64,000 nt of DNA from Klebsormidium nitens (GCA_000708835.1 DF237019.1:62001-126000), one strand, 5' to 3'; shown: positions 35,501 through 46,814, numbered from the stretch's first letter. The notes: generated from the sequence alone by a model not told the origin. Made by a program: numbers and translations.

Positions 35501-37322
35501 CGATGCAGCTGTGCAGCTGCGACGTCTCCACCGATCTGCCATCCTCTTTTGCCGTTTCCCTTCCAATACCTCAGAGATCCCGTACCATTCAGTGGCTGTC
35601 TCCAGTGTCAATTCACGAATGACATAAGCTTTCATCTCCCAGGCATGGGCATCTACGACGCGATGCAGCTGTGCAGCTGCGACATCTCCACCATCTGCTT
35701 CGGCCTCGCCGCCTCCATGGGCGCATTCCTCCTCAGCTCCGGCACCAAGGGCAAGCGCTACGCCATGCCCAACGCGCGCATCATGATCCATCAGCCCCTC
35801 GGGGGGGGGCGCGGATCGGCGATCGACTTTGCCATCCAGGCGCAGGAGATCATCTACCACCGGGACAACTTGAACCGGGTGTTGTCGCTCAACACGGGGA
35901 AGCCGGCGTCCCAGGTTCGTGTTGTCTTCTCGACTTGAACGGTGTTTTCGCTCATTTTACATTTTTGAAAGGTCCCGAACATTTTCGGCCGAGTTGTCGC
36001 TCAACATGAGGAAACCGGCGTTCCAGGTTCGTCTGTCTACTCGACTTGTACGGTATTTGTGCTCATTTAGCACCTAGGAACTTTTAGTCGTGTGTCGTTG
36101 TGCAACACAGGGATAATCAAGGAAATGCTAGATCGGTCAAAGGTGGTGGCAACCTGGCGTGATGACCTCGTAAGGTCTGGGCGTGCCGGCAAACGTCCCA
36201 GTTCGTATGTCTTGCCCGACTTGTACAGTTCTTGGTTGAGATTCACTCCCCCAAGCACTGGGGACTTTCGGCCGGGTGCTGTCGCTCGATTTAGGGAAGT
36301 CGGCGTCCTAGGTTCGTGTGTCTACTCGAGTATTTATTGGTTATTTCTACGATTATCTGGCTGCATCAGATCTTAAGCACCGGGGACTTTCAGCCGAGTA
36401 TTGTCGCTCAGCACGTGGAAGCTGGCATCCAAGGTTCGTGTGGCTTTTCGACTCCTAAAGTCATTAGTTGTAGTCCAATCCCTTGGGCATATCGGATTTT
36501 CAATGCGGTGTTGTCGCTGTTCAAAAACAGCCGGCGCCTAAGTTTTGCGTGTCTCCTTGAACCAATTTCTCAAGCACCGGAAATTATCAGCCGGGTATTG
36601 GCATTCGACACAGGGAAACTGGCGTCTCAGATGCCTGTCTTTCACTCGACCTCTATAGGTCTCAGCTGGTACCAAATTCCCCACAAATGCTGACTCGTTT
36701 TTTCTGGTCGAGACCGGGAGCTTGGTCTCCCAAGTTGTTACCGAATCTAGGTTCATGTCTTGCTCTTCTCAATGTAAGGTCATGCTTCGAAGGTCCTGGG
36801 TCTGGTTGTAAGGAAAGAGTTGTACTGCTGGTTTTCCCCTCCTATCTAAGTATTAGTAGAGGGCACGTCTAGAAGAAGCTGTCGCCTTACCATGCCTCTC
36901 AATTAAAGGGTAAAACAGCGTTTGCGGTTTGATTGTCGTCCTCTGGCGAGCCGCCACTCCATGTATGTGTGTTCGTTCATTGTGCTTCTGTCCCCTCTGA
37001 TGTTTGCTTTCGGAAGTTGGTTTGACAGGCAAGTAGCAGTTGACCCGAGAAGGATTCAAGTCCATCCAGAACTAACTGAAGCACCTTTTCCGCTTCCCAG
37101 ATTGAGATCGACTGCGACCGAGACAACTTTATGGATCCTCAAGAGGCCAAGGAGTATGGACTCATTGACGACGTTATTGATGTGCCGGGCATCGTTGCGC
37201 CCGAGTGGGTGTTGGCCGAGCCACCGAAGACGAGAATCAACGAGTACTGGACTGTGCGAAAGCGGAAGGACATACAAGTTGCTCCGAAAAAGGATAGGAA
37301 GAGGATCACACGGCAGGTATGA
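32573..37322 (+). CDS. CLPP3: Plastid ATP-dependent Clp protease catalytic subunit (ClpP3-like), 4 exons
   Basis: Exons 32573-32917, 33913-34027, 35643-35914, 37101-37322; 317 residues, all junctions in phase. It is a serine peptidase subunit of the stromal Clp core, which degrades proteins delivered by HSP100 chaperones. The first ~65 residues are Ser/Ala/Arg-rich and low in acidic residues, as in a plastid transit peptide. The core then runs [32 protein letters not shown], the nucleophile Ser in [13 protein letters not shown], the His in MIHQPLGG, and the Asp in [19 protein letters not shown]. All three catalytic residues are present, so this is a ClpP and not an inactive ClpR. The C-terminal extension with PPKT, then YWTVRKRKD resembles plant ClpP3; assignment to ClpP3 rather than ClpP4 is from memory of the family. 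Introns 1, 2 and 3 all carry exon-edge echo arrays. The ATG at 32573 lies in a good context (CCATGGCGGC). Confidence 0.9.
32873..33250 (+). repeat. Echo array of CLPP3 exon 1 3' end (3 copies)
   Basis: The exon 1 end (32873-32917 plus donor GTCAGTGTGCG) recurs at 33020-33084 with the reading [13 protein letters not shown] and the same donor GTCAGTGTGCGG. A shortened third copy lies at about 33223-33250. Copy 2 keeps an open frame, an AG just before it and an intact donor, so it could act as an alternative exon. Confidence 0.85.
34231..35642 (+). repeat. Echo array upstream of CLPP3 exon 3 (6-7 decayed copies)
   Basis: The true exon 3 begins at 35643 after CCCAG, reading GCATGGGCATCTACGACGCG, then ATGCAGCTGTGCAGCTGCGAC. 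Copies of this edge, most with the preceding pyrimidine tract and CAG, start at about 34570, 34716, 34955, 35148, 35313 and 35484, with a fainter one near 34234. Spacings are 146, 239, 193, 165, 171 and 159 bp. Similarity is highest in the copies nearest the exon. Frames running out of the copies soon meet stops. Confidence 0.9.
35915..36740 (+). repeat. Echo array downstream of CLPP3 exon 3 (about 7 copies)
   Basis: The exon 3 end (GTGTTGTCGCTCAACACGGG, then CGTCCCAG, donor GTTCGTG, end at 35914) recurs with the splice position at about 36026, 36201, 36311, 36433, 36542, 36630 and 36733. Spacings are about 90-175 bp, mostly near 110. Copies share TTGTCGCT, GGCGTC and GGTTCGTGTGTCTACTCGACT-like tails. 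Decay increases away from the exon. Confidence 0.85.
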
Positions 37323-39489
37323 GTTGGATTGTGATCTGTCGTGTGACTGCAGGCCAACCAAGGGCCGGCGCAGTGAACAATCTCATAAACTATATCGGTC
37401 AAACAATGTATCTCATGGAATGCGCGACATGCTTCGATTTGGCATCTTTATTGAATTAGGGGACCAGGTTTTTCAACTATGTGTCGCAACTGGTCTTGAT
37501 CATCGAGGCCTTCGTGTCAAAGAGTATGCTTAAATGGCGTGTTCAGACAATCAAAACCTTGGGTAAGAGTAATTGTTCAAGCCCGACCAATCTGCAACTG
37601 TGAAACTGTCGCTGCCAAGAAGTGAAGACTGTCAAGAGTCGTGAAATTCCCAACATGAACAACATCCAGCTAGCCAGTCCGACACACAAATCCTGCACTG
37701 ACTGGATCTACAGTGTGCCCGGTGCCGCCCCCGCGGCGCATGCAACTCAGTGTACACTGTACAGTATTAAAGCAAGTGCTTAGAAGTGCATTAGGCATGT
37801 CCGCATACCCGGTATGATGCCGTTACCGGTACTTTCGTTGATGTACCTACCTATAGGCTATCGCACTCACAGCTCGAATCCATGAGTCCCGTACAATTGT
37901 GTTACGGTAATTCTACACTGTACAGTATACGCGGTACACCATATTGCACTCGTCGACGAGCTTTGTGCAAAGATTCCAAACATTTCCTGACGCTTGGTTG
38001 AAGCCAAGTCACCGTGAAACGCTCATTTTGACCGTCCGATTCGACAGGATTGATGACTGTACAGCCTTCACCGTACGGAAGGTGTCATAACCTGGTGTCG
38101 ACAGATTCCATTGAGGCCAACAGGATTTTCTGGAAATTTGAAATTTGATGCCATCACTCGTGAGAACCTACCTCAACAGAAGAGGCGGCAAAATTCTCCC
38201 CGAGCAGCATGTATTACGGAATCAGACTGATGCTAATTTTAAACGCCTGCTCGATTAACGTGTAAATCTGACACTACTGTAGATAGGTTCCCCGGGAGCA
38301 TACGCTCCTCGCATATGCTGAGCAATGAAGCAATTTATGTTACGTGCGGGGCGTGGGGGACAAAATTCAAGCTTTCCTATTGGTCACTTTATTTTGCAAG
38401 AGTTGGGTGCGCTGATGGGTGCGCTGAGTCTGTTGACATCAGGAACTCAGCATCAAATTCAGGTACCTACCACATCGAAGCAGAAGCAAGGTGGCGATCA
38501 GGAGAGGTCGCATTGGCATGCACAACAAAATGGATTGCGACATTGCCGCAGAAACCGCGACAGGGATGCAGGGAGCGCGCACAAGGAATGGGGCGCTATT
38601 CCTTGTTGCTTTGCTGGTTGAACCCGTCTCTTCAACCTTGAGGGGGTCCCCTGACAAGCGTGGGAGGACAAGTGGGGGGCTTGGTGCTTCCTGGCGTTTT
38701 GGCTCTCCCCGGAGGACACTACAAGTAGGTTCTCATTTTGTCAGCAATTTCTCCCTTCTGAGATCCGATTCGAGAGAATAGAGTCCTACGGTGCTGCAGA
38801 GTTTGTTCTCTAGGTTGGATGCAAAGGCCAGGGCAGGGGATTCCAAAATGTGCAGATCTCTCCTTGCATGAAGAGCAAGATCAAACAGCTGCAAGGTGTT
38901 GTCTAGTATTATGCAACAGTCCAGCTCAATGCGTCGCAACACTGATTGGTGCTTGTAATTACGCAATTCAGCAGGTCCTTTGGTGCATGAATGCAGGGGA
39001 TCTAAATAGCTTTGGACAGCAGATAAACCATGCAGAATGTTGAGCTGAGAGGTCATTTCCCACGAGCTTCTGGTTCATCTGGCCTAGGTATATGACAAGT
39101 TGACAATCAGGAACGGCGCTTGATGTCAGTACCTTCGTTTTTCTGCAGATACTGTGCCACAGACTGCCTTGCAGTTGGCATGAGCTGTACAGATAGCATA
39201 GAGGCCACTCCCCTTCTGGTTCCTGACATTAGCCACCCGTGAAGAGAAAGAGTCAGCAGAGGCGCTTCAGTGCAGATAGAATCAACAAGTTGTCTATCGA
39301 CCTTTAACCACCGCTTAGCACTCTAAAAGGCTCTGCTAGCAACTGCATTAGGGTTCCACCGTCGGAGGGCCGTCACAGCAAACCTGCTAGAGTGTAAGAG
39401 TCTTTTGCCAGCTCCAGTTGCTCTACACGAATCACCGCCGAATCCTAGAGCAATCAGGGTGGATCTCTTCCTTGCGTGATTCCTTGCTA
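37323..39489. other. Intergenic stretch
   Basis: No exon is supported. It holds the CLPP3 3' UTR and the region upstream of the next gene. A short direct repeat CACTGTACAGTAT occurs near 37755 and 37917. Open frames around 38315-38780 show no family resemblance. Confidence 0.4.
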
Positions 39490-42400
39490 ATGACCGACAC
39501 GCTAGACTTGAACAATGCCCCTCCATTCCCACCTCAGAATGCTGCAGCTCTTACTCTGCAAGCTAAACAACGCGCATCAACCAGAAACTCTGCTTCTTCA
39601 ATTCCCCAGCTAGGCCCAAGCCGGCTTTCCATCACCAGCCTAGCAGCAAAAGGGGGGAGCGCAAATTCTCAGTTGAGGATGCGGGGGGGCTCGGCAAGGG
39701 GGGCGGCACACCCCCACAAACCAGGGCTAAAGCGGCTTCGGCGTTTCCTGCTGGCCTTACTGCCCTTTGCATTTGTTCTCCACTTTGCATTATTGAAGTC
39801 GCAGGCACTCCCGTTCATTGAGGGGCTACGGAAGACGGGGTTTTGGGGGGAGTGGAAGGGCGAGGATTCGCAAGGGGGGGCTGTGCCGCACCTGGCTGCG
39901 GAGACCTTGCGAGACCGAAAAGCACTTGAGAGCAGGGAGCGGTGGAGGGAGGTCCAGCTGCAGGGGGGGTGGGAAGCTGCAAAAGCACTGGGGCTCACAG
40001 TAAGGGGCGGGGAGTCAAATGAAGAGATCATTGTACATGGATTGCAGACCGGGATTGAGGAGGGGGGCAGCGGGAAGCGAGTAGGGCTGGCGCAACGGGA
40101 AAAACTAGACGAGGACGAGGATGACGACGAGGATGTCGACACCCAGAGGGCCATGGCGACAGACCCGCCTGCCGTCGTGGAGCAACTCGCGGCAGAGGGC
40201 GCGAAGGGAGAAATTGGCCTCGAAAAGGCTGGTTTTGACCAATTGAAGCCGGAGCAAAATAAAGAGAGTGCACGGGAAGACCGGACACAGGATACAGGCG
40301 GCCATAACGTGGGTATAGGTGCGGCTGGGGGTGCGTCTGGGGGCACAGCCGAGCAAGGAGAGGATGCTCCACATCGGCAGCAATTGCCGGAGGAGGCGCC
40401 ACGGCAAAACGAGGCCCTGGGGGGGGAGGGGACGGTAGTGGATCAGGGGACGGGCGGGGGCCAAGACGGGCAGCGGAGGCAACAATGGTTGCAAGAGGGG
40501 CAGGAGCGGTCGGCGCGCGATTTTGTAGGTAGTGATGCGCAGAAGCTGGCGAGCGAGGAGGGAAAGGGCGAGGGTCGGGGCCTGTCGGAAGGCGGGGCGG
40601 TCGACAGAGAGGGGGGGGGGGTTCGCGCAGGCGTTGGCTGGGGCGTTGGCGGGGGGGTTGAAGCTGGGGTCTGCGGAGGGGGCGGACAAGATTGTGGAAG
40701 CCGGGGGGGAGGGGGAGTGGGGGGAGGAGACGGAACTAGAGCGGCGAGCGCAGCTGACCGAGGGTGCCAAGCGGGCGGCGTACGGTGAGGTAAAAAGCGC
40801 AGATGTTGAGAAGAAGGCGAAGTCGAGCAAGCCGCGGAGATACCTGTACTTCGGGGAGACGATCGATGACGGCCAAACGGGTGGCCTCATCCATCAGGTC
40901 GGTTCAATCTTCAATGCTTTTTCCTTCATTTCGCCTTGGAGCTTCCCTTGACTGGTTTTTCCATCTGGGTTTTGATAAGTGCAAACCGTGCAGGTTGTCG
41001 ACGTAAAGACGGAGAAAGTTGCATAGTATCGACCAACTCTGCCCCCTAGTATGATGTCAGGCTATTTGATAAGCTATAAATCGATCGCCATCGTGCTAGC
41101 TTTGATGACCAAGACTGGGTCCAATATTGAGGGTGGCAGACCCCACTTCATGAAGTTTCAAAGGAACCTGCAGACCTTAACCCCATGTTAACCCCGGTCT
41201 CCTGTCAGTTGAGCAGCCCGGCCTGCGTGCTGCAGGAGACGCGTTACCTGCGGCACTAGTTCGTGATGCCTACAACATTCCCATCTAAAATTGCCATCGC
41301 AAATCCCCACTGCTTCTCTCACATCATGTAATATTTCACGAATTAACTTCATATTTGCTGGCAGGTCAATGAGGTGGCTTGCGGCCTGCACGATGCGCTA
41401 CCCAGTAATGCCCACGATGTTCCACGGAGAAAGGCCTTCCTTTATTGCCACTGCCTTTCCTCCGCGTCATTAAACCCCTTGTTAACCCTGTTTTTCTGAC
41501 ACGCGAACGGCCTCGCCTGTGAGGTCCAAGAGGCGGGATACCTGCATTGCTGATTTGTGTTGCCCATGACATCCCGCTTAAATTTAACGGCATCATGAGA
41601 CCCTATGACTACCCCCGCCAAATCCTAACTCTGTTAGCCCAACCCCTTGTTGACCTCGTACTCTAGTAGGTGAACCGCCGTGCCTGCGCGCTGCAGGAGG
41701 CGCGTTATCTATGGCGCTACTTCGTAGGTCCACGATATTCTGGTTTGGAAACGGCCATTTTAAGACTCAACAGATCAGCATCCTAAGACACTCCAACCCT
41801 AACCCCCTTCTTTACCCTCTTTCCTGGCAGGTCAATGGTCTGGCCTGCAGTCTTCAGGAGGCGCATCATCTGAAGCAATACTTTATGCCCACTACATTCC
41901 GGCTGGACTCCTGACACCGGTGGCTACCCCCCCAGAAATCCAAACACAGTAGCCTAACCCCTTCTTGACCTTGTTTTCTGGCAGGTAAACGGCCTGGCCT
42001 GCGGTCTTCAGGAGGCGCATCATCTGAAGCGCTACTTTGTGATGCCCACAATGTTTCGGCTAGACGACCGGCATCGGTGGCTGCCCCAGGGCTTCCCGCC
42101 GGAGAAGAGCGTCAACAACTGGGGAGCCCAAGGGCCCGTAGACGATGCCGAGCGGTGGACGCCGCTCGAGACACTGTTCGACTTCAAGGCAATGCGGAGT
42201 AGCAGCAGGTGAGGGCACCAAGAATTGTTTTGCACTGCTTTAAGAAGAGATGATGTCAGGATCCTCTTTGGGCGTGATCGCTTCCAAGTTGACTATTTTG
42301 AAGAGTCAAGTTGGGATGGATGCCAAGGTGTTCCCTTAGTTGTGTAATGAAGAGATCTGCGGAGGCAATTTGATGCCAAGCCGTTACCTTGGTTGTATAA

Positions 42401-45400
42401 AGGAGATCCATGGAGGCAGTAGATCGGCAGAGTCTGCAGAAACGCCCCTGTCGCTTGAGGAAGTTTGTCCCTTTCTTCTCTCAGAAATCGAAGATGATTA
42501 TGGGCGAAACGAGAAGGGGAAAAGCAACGGGTCAGAGCGCTTTTTCTCTGTTGGTGCCTCTTGCGGAAATCCAGGGAACTGCAAAAAGCAGCAAATCTAG
42601 TCCGTTTTACCAAGCATAAACGCGGTGCGTTACATCAAAGTTTGCTCCACGGAAGCTTGATAAGCTACTGCTGGAAACCCTTTTCATTGGTTGCGAACTC
42701 AAGGGGGTTGTGTCCATATCATTTGTTATCAAGGCCGCCTATGGGCCCGGTTAGCAAGCGCAACCAGTGCTTCTTCGCGTATTTCAACGCTTCAATATCG
42801 GCTGGGTGCCCGTCCAATAGCTCCGCTTCCCCAAACTTTCTCCAGCGAACTCACTCCCCTGCACTTAATTTTCGTTTCTGTTAAACCCGATTTGCATCCC
42901 TTCCACACCTCCGCACTTTAGGGGTCTGCGTTGATGCGGAACATTCTTACATCTTATTCCTATCCTCGCTCTTCAGAAACTTGCAGATCCCCATTACAAC
43001 TGCAGGCTTGTTCCCTTTTCCGACCTGCAATGCTTCTTCCAACGAACCTCAGCAACATTCATCATGTAACCGAGGATTTATACCTTGTCTTTACCTTCTG
43101 GTGGTTGCTGCAAACCGATCACATACCATCGTTTCCAAACGGAGTAATCCGGACACTTGCAGCCCCGCACTCAGCTGACACCCCATCGCTAGCACTAAAC
43201 CACACCCTACGACTCTATTCAGACACCTACTGATCCGCACCCACAAATCTTTGGAACGTCGCACGTTCGCCCCTAACTCCGATCCCCGTGACTAGCCACC
43301 CTCAAAAAGGCGGACGTAGTGGTCAAATCCTAGGCGCCTATGTACCAATAAATACAGAACGAATACTCATATCGTCTGCAATCCCACTGGTTTCTTGACC
43401 CTTCCGTCGTCAGCACTAGCCCAAAACCTTGGAGAATGGCAGATTCGCCCCCAACCCCGATCCCCGGTGGCTCGCGACCCGCGAAAGAATGGTCGCGCTG
43501 GTCGATGCCAACCGACTATGTCCCAATGTTATCAAAAGGATTACTCTGGACGCTTGCAGCCCCACACTGGTTCTAAATTGCCAGTCGTTAGCACTAACCC
43601 GGAACTTTGGAGCATTGCAGGTTTGTCCCCAATTCCGATCCCAAATGGCTAGCCACCCGCACAAAAGTGAAAGCGGTGGTTGCCAACTGACTAGGAACCA
43701 ACTTTTACGAAACAGCGTACTCCCAACACTTGCAGCCTCACACCTGGTCTCCAAACCACCCGTCGTTAGCACTAACCCGGGAATTTGGAACATTCGCAGG
43801 TTTGGCCCGATCTCCGATCCCCGGTGGCTCGCCACCCGCAGAAAAGCAAAAACGGTCGTTGATGCCAACCGACTATGTACCAATCTTTACAAAACGAATA
43901 CTCCTTACGCTTACAGCTTATGCCGATCTCTGAAACCCAGTCGTTAGCACTGATCGGTAAAATCCGGATATTGCAGGTTCGTCCCCAACACCGATCCCCG
44001 GTGGCTCGCCACCCGCGAGAAAGCGGACGCGGAGAACGCCACGGTGCTCATCCAGGGCTGGGCCGACCGCGACCTGCTCAACCGGGGGGGCAATAAGTCG
44101 GCGCCCGTGATCGTGCACAAAGCGAGCGAGTTTTGGTTCACCAACTGCCTGAAGTGAGCATTCCGCCCTACGTCTGTCCCGTTCCCTTTCCGCTCTCTCC
44201 CGTTCTGCTCTCTGACTGCTTTGCTCTCGACGTCCTTCCCTTTTCAGGCTTCGCCTCTTCTCGGCTTAAAGAGGGCGTCACAGGACCGGTCCTACAGCAA
44301 GCGACCACATTGCCCCGAATCAGGGCCAGCTTGGTCGCCGAACGCACTTTTCGAGATGGAATCTCAGCTGTCAGATGAAATTGCCCTCAGGACTCAGATG
44401 CACGAGTGTCCCTTGAAATCTGACGCCCTCTTTAAGAAGTGTCTACAGAGCGAGCAAGTTTTGGCTGCTGATCGCCTGCGATCAGATTCCGCCCTGCGTC
44501 TGTGCTGACCCGTTTCAGTTTGATTCCCCTCTTTGTCACTCTGTATGCGTTGCTCTTGCTTCCCTCTTCCCGGCTTTGGCTCCGGGTACTCTCTGGCCTT
44601 GAAATAGTGCCCAAAACGAGCAACATTTGGCTTTGTCTGCTTGCGGTTAGCATTCCGCCCCGCTTCCGTCTGTTCCGGTTCCCTGAGCGGCATTTTGTCC
44701 GTTCTGCTCTTGCTCTCCTTCCCAGGCTTGGGAGTAGGACCATATTGTCTGTGCGGCGCCCCTGCGCGGCATCGCGTAGCACATGCCGCTGGAATCAAAA
44801 TACGTTTGTTGACACTACCAGGTTGCTTGGAAGATGCTCTGCGTATGGATTTGTGTGTAATTGCGAGCCAGGTACAAACCCCCCTGGGTCGCCGAGCGCA
44901 AGTGGGAGTGGGACTTTGTTCTTTTTGCGGCGCCCCTGCGCGGCGCTCAAAGCCCATGACGGAAATAGACGGATTCAGTTGGCACTAAAAGCAGGAGGTT
45001 GCCCGGAAGATGCTGCTCTCCGCATTCTTTGTGTGTGTAAGAACTTTTTTCGGCGCTCCAGGTACAAGCCCCCCGGGTTGCCGAACAAATGGGAGTGGGA
45101 CCACATCGTCTTTGCGGCGCCCCTGCGCGGCGTCGCAGAGCACATGACGCTGAGATCAAACTAGTATAATTGACACTAAAATCAGCAGGTTCCTTGGAAG
45201 AAGATACATTTATACGTGTGTGTGTAAGCATACTTCCTGTCGCCCCAGATACAAGCCCCCCCGGGTTGCCGAGCACAAGTGGGAGTGGGACCACATCGTT
45301 TTTGCGGCGCCCCTGCGCGGCGTTGCGGAGCACATGATCAGCGTCATGGGGGGGCGCGGCAACTATTCGACGATGCACATCCGGCGGGGGGACAAGCTGA

Positions 45401-46814
45401 CGTACATCTCCGTCAAGACGAAGCAGCAGGTGTGGCCCAACCTGGACCTGGAGACGCGGCCCGACTTCATCGCGGCCAAGATCGCGCAGTGGTGAGCCAC
45501 GCTCCGTGTGCTTTCCTGCGGTGTCCCACCGGCAGTTCTTGCCTTTTCAGCGTTCTCCTGAGCTTTTCGCTCCTCGGCACCTCTTGGCTTTCGCGTCCAC
45601 TTAGGGTTTCCGCTCCTCGCTTTTCGCGTCTCTTAGGGTCTTTCGCTCCTTGGTAGCTTATGTCTTTTCGCGTTCTCCTAGGGTTTCGCTCCTCGGCAGC
45701 TCTTGCCTTTCTGCGTTCTCCTAGAGTTTCCGCTCCTCGGATAGCTCTTGGCGTTTCGCTTTCTCCTAAGATTTTCGCTCCTCGGCAGCTCTTGTCTTTC
45801 TACGTTCTCCTAGGGTTTCCTCTCCTCGGTAGCTCTTGTCTTCCTGCGTTCTCCCGAAGGTTTTCGCTCGACAGCTATCCCACGTTTCCTCCTTCGTTGG
45901 CTGTCATTTTCTTTTGGCATAGGGGCAAAAAGTGATTCTCGTGTGGTGGAATCAGTGTCCGATGCGGTGTGACGAGCACGAAAACGTGGAGCCGATTCTT
46001 TGCCTAGAGATTTTCCAGAGTCCAGATTCGAGCATGGTACAGGAGTCGGTCCTTACTGTCGAGCAATGTTTTGCTGCTGAGGTCAACCTCTTGATTCTGA
46101 CCTCCTGCGCTTATACTGATCTTAGAGGCAAAAGTCGGAACCTCTGGCGCTAGATGCTGAAAGGCCAGGTTTCTCTTCGAGGGCCCAATCCCTCAATCTC
46201 AAAAAACATGCTCAGGCTACTGTTGTTACTTGGGTCTGCCTATCCGGGATGATGCGTCTCCCAAGAAACGGGTTGGGCCAGTCCCTATGAGAACTCTCCA
46301 CTGTCGCTCACGATTCGTTGAACTTCCATTTCCTCTCAAGCGTCCGCCAAGTTGGCTGACAATACTTCCCGCTCGTTGTTTGATCACATGTCCATGTTGT
46401 TCTACGAGGTTTGTAAACCAGTCCTTCAGTGTGATGCAATAAAAGAACAAGAGCGCACTACCAGACGCAAAGTTGTTTCTGAGAGGCGGATGTTGGAAAT
46501 CGGCTTGTGTGGGGCGACTATCTTCTGAGCATGGATATCTGCTCTGCAGGGTGCCAAAGAACGAGAGCTTGTACATTGCCTCGAACGAAGCCGAGCTCGG
46601 CTTCTTCAAGCCCTTATCAGAAAAGTATGGCTTCAAGATTTGGACGTACCACGACTTCTTATATGCGCTCAACTTGTGTGTTGACAATGATTACCAACTA
46701 TTTGCGGTTGAGATGGAAGTGGTAAAACACGGGCGATTGAAGATAGCGACCTTCAAGGAAGATAGTCCCCAGTATTACCTGTCGTCACACGCGAGGTGGC
46801 CGGCAGGTCAATAG
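39490..46814 (+). CDS. O-fucosyltransferase-like type II membrane protein, 5 exons
   Basis: Exons 39490-40897, 41985-42208, 43977-44153, 45249-45491, 46550-46814; about 771 residues once one extra G in an 11-G run (40611-40621) is discounted. The cytosolic N-terminus is followed by one membrane segment at residues ~86-103 (FLLALLPFAFVLHFALL) and a long Glu/Gly-rich stem, so a Golgi type II topology is expected. The catalytic part shows YLYFGETIDDGQTGG, LQEAHHLKRYFVMP, HIRRGDK (the GDP-fucose-binding Arg-rich motif of plant O-fucosyltransferase-like families) and SLYIASNE, then FFKPL. The predicted reaction, fucose transfer from GDP-fucose, is from family knowledge; the acceptor is unknown. 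The gene ends AGQ, stop. Three introns carry exon-edge echo arrays. Without the extra G the frame runs from GGAVDREGG into FAQALAGALAGG. Family confidence is good, subfamily is not assigned. Confidence 0.8.
40611..40621 (+). other. Poly-G run with apparent +1 frameshift
   Basis: Eleven consecutive G. Upstream coding is in one frame, and the conserved downstream part (ALAGGLKLGSAEGADK, then RRYLYFGETIDDGQ) is in another. Exon 1 length (1408 nt) is one over a multiple of three, while both its ends should be phase 0. A homopolymer length error in sequencing or assembly is the simplest explanation. Confidence 0.75.
41209..41984 (+). repeat. Echo array upstream of fucosyltransferase exon 2 (5 copies)
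   Basis: The exon 2 start (GTAAACGGCCTGGCCTGCGG, then TCTTCAGGAGGCGCATCATC at 41985), with the preceding AACCCCTTCTTGACC and pyrimidine tract, recurs with exon-start positions at about 41209, 41365, 41503, 41670 and 41831. Spacings are 156, 138, 167, 161 and 154 bp. The last copy before the exon is nearly identical to it over ~100 bp. Confidence 0.9.
43087..43976 (+). repeat. 178-bp echo array upstream of fucosyltransferase exon 3 (at least 5 copies)
   Basis: The exon 3 start (GTTCGTCCCCAACACCGATC, then CCCGGTGGCTCGC at 43977) is echoed at 43800, 43621, 43443 and 43265, with a weaker copy near 43087. Spacings are 177, 179, 178, 178 and 178 bp. Each unit also carries the intron part with CGTTAGCACTAACCCGG. 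The regular period shows plain tandem duplication across the acceptor. Confidence 0.9.
44725..45248 (+). repeat. Echo array upstream of fucosyltransferase exon 4 (3 copies)
   Basis: The exon 4 start (ATACAAGCCCCCCCGGGTTG, then GAGTGGGACCACATCGT at 45249) is echoed at 45062 and 44872 and, with an internal deletion, near 44725. Spacings are 187, 190 and ~147 bp. Copies keep GCGGCGCCCCTGCGCGGC and still translate to WEWDHIVFAAPLRGVAEHM before a stop. Confidence 0.9.
45545..45885 (+). repeat. Pyrimidine-rich minisatellite in fucosyltransferase intron 4
   Basis: About eight head-to-tail units of ~40-45 bp with core GCGTTCTCCTAGGGTTTCGC, then TCCTCGGCAGCTCTTG. Unlike the other arrays here, the unit does not resemble the adjacent exon. 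Confidence 0.8.

Noticed and set aside
39669-40890. Minus-strand frames of 225 and 261 codons
   Set aside because: Shadows of the Gly/Glu-rich stem of the fucosyltransferase-like exon 1.
43087-45248. Regularly spaced repeats considered as CRISPR or satellite DNA
   Set aside because: Units are 150-190 bp, diverge in order, contain splice sites and match the adjacent exon. CRISPR is excluded in this eukaryotic context, and a satellite would not be junction-specific.
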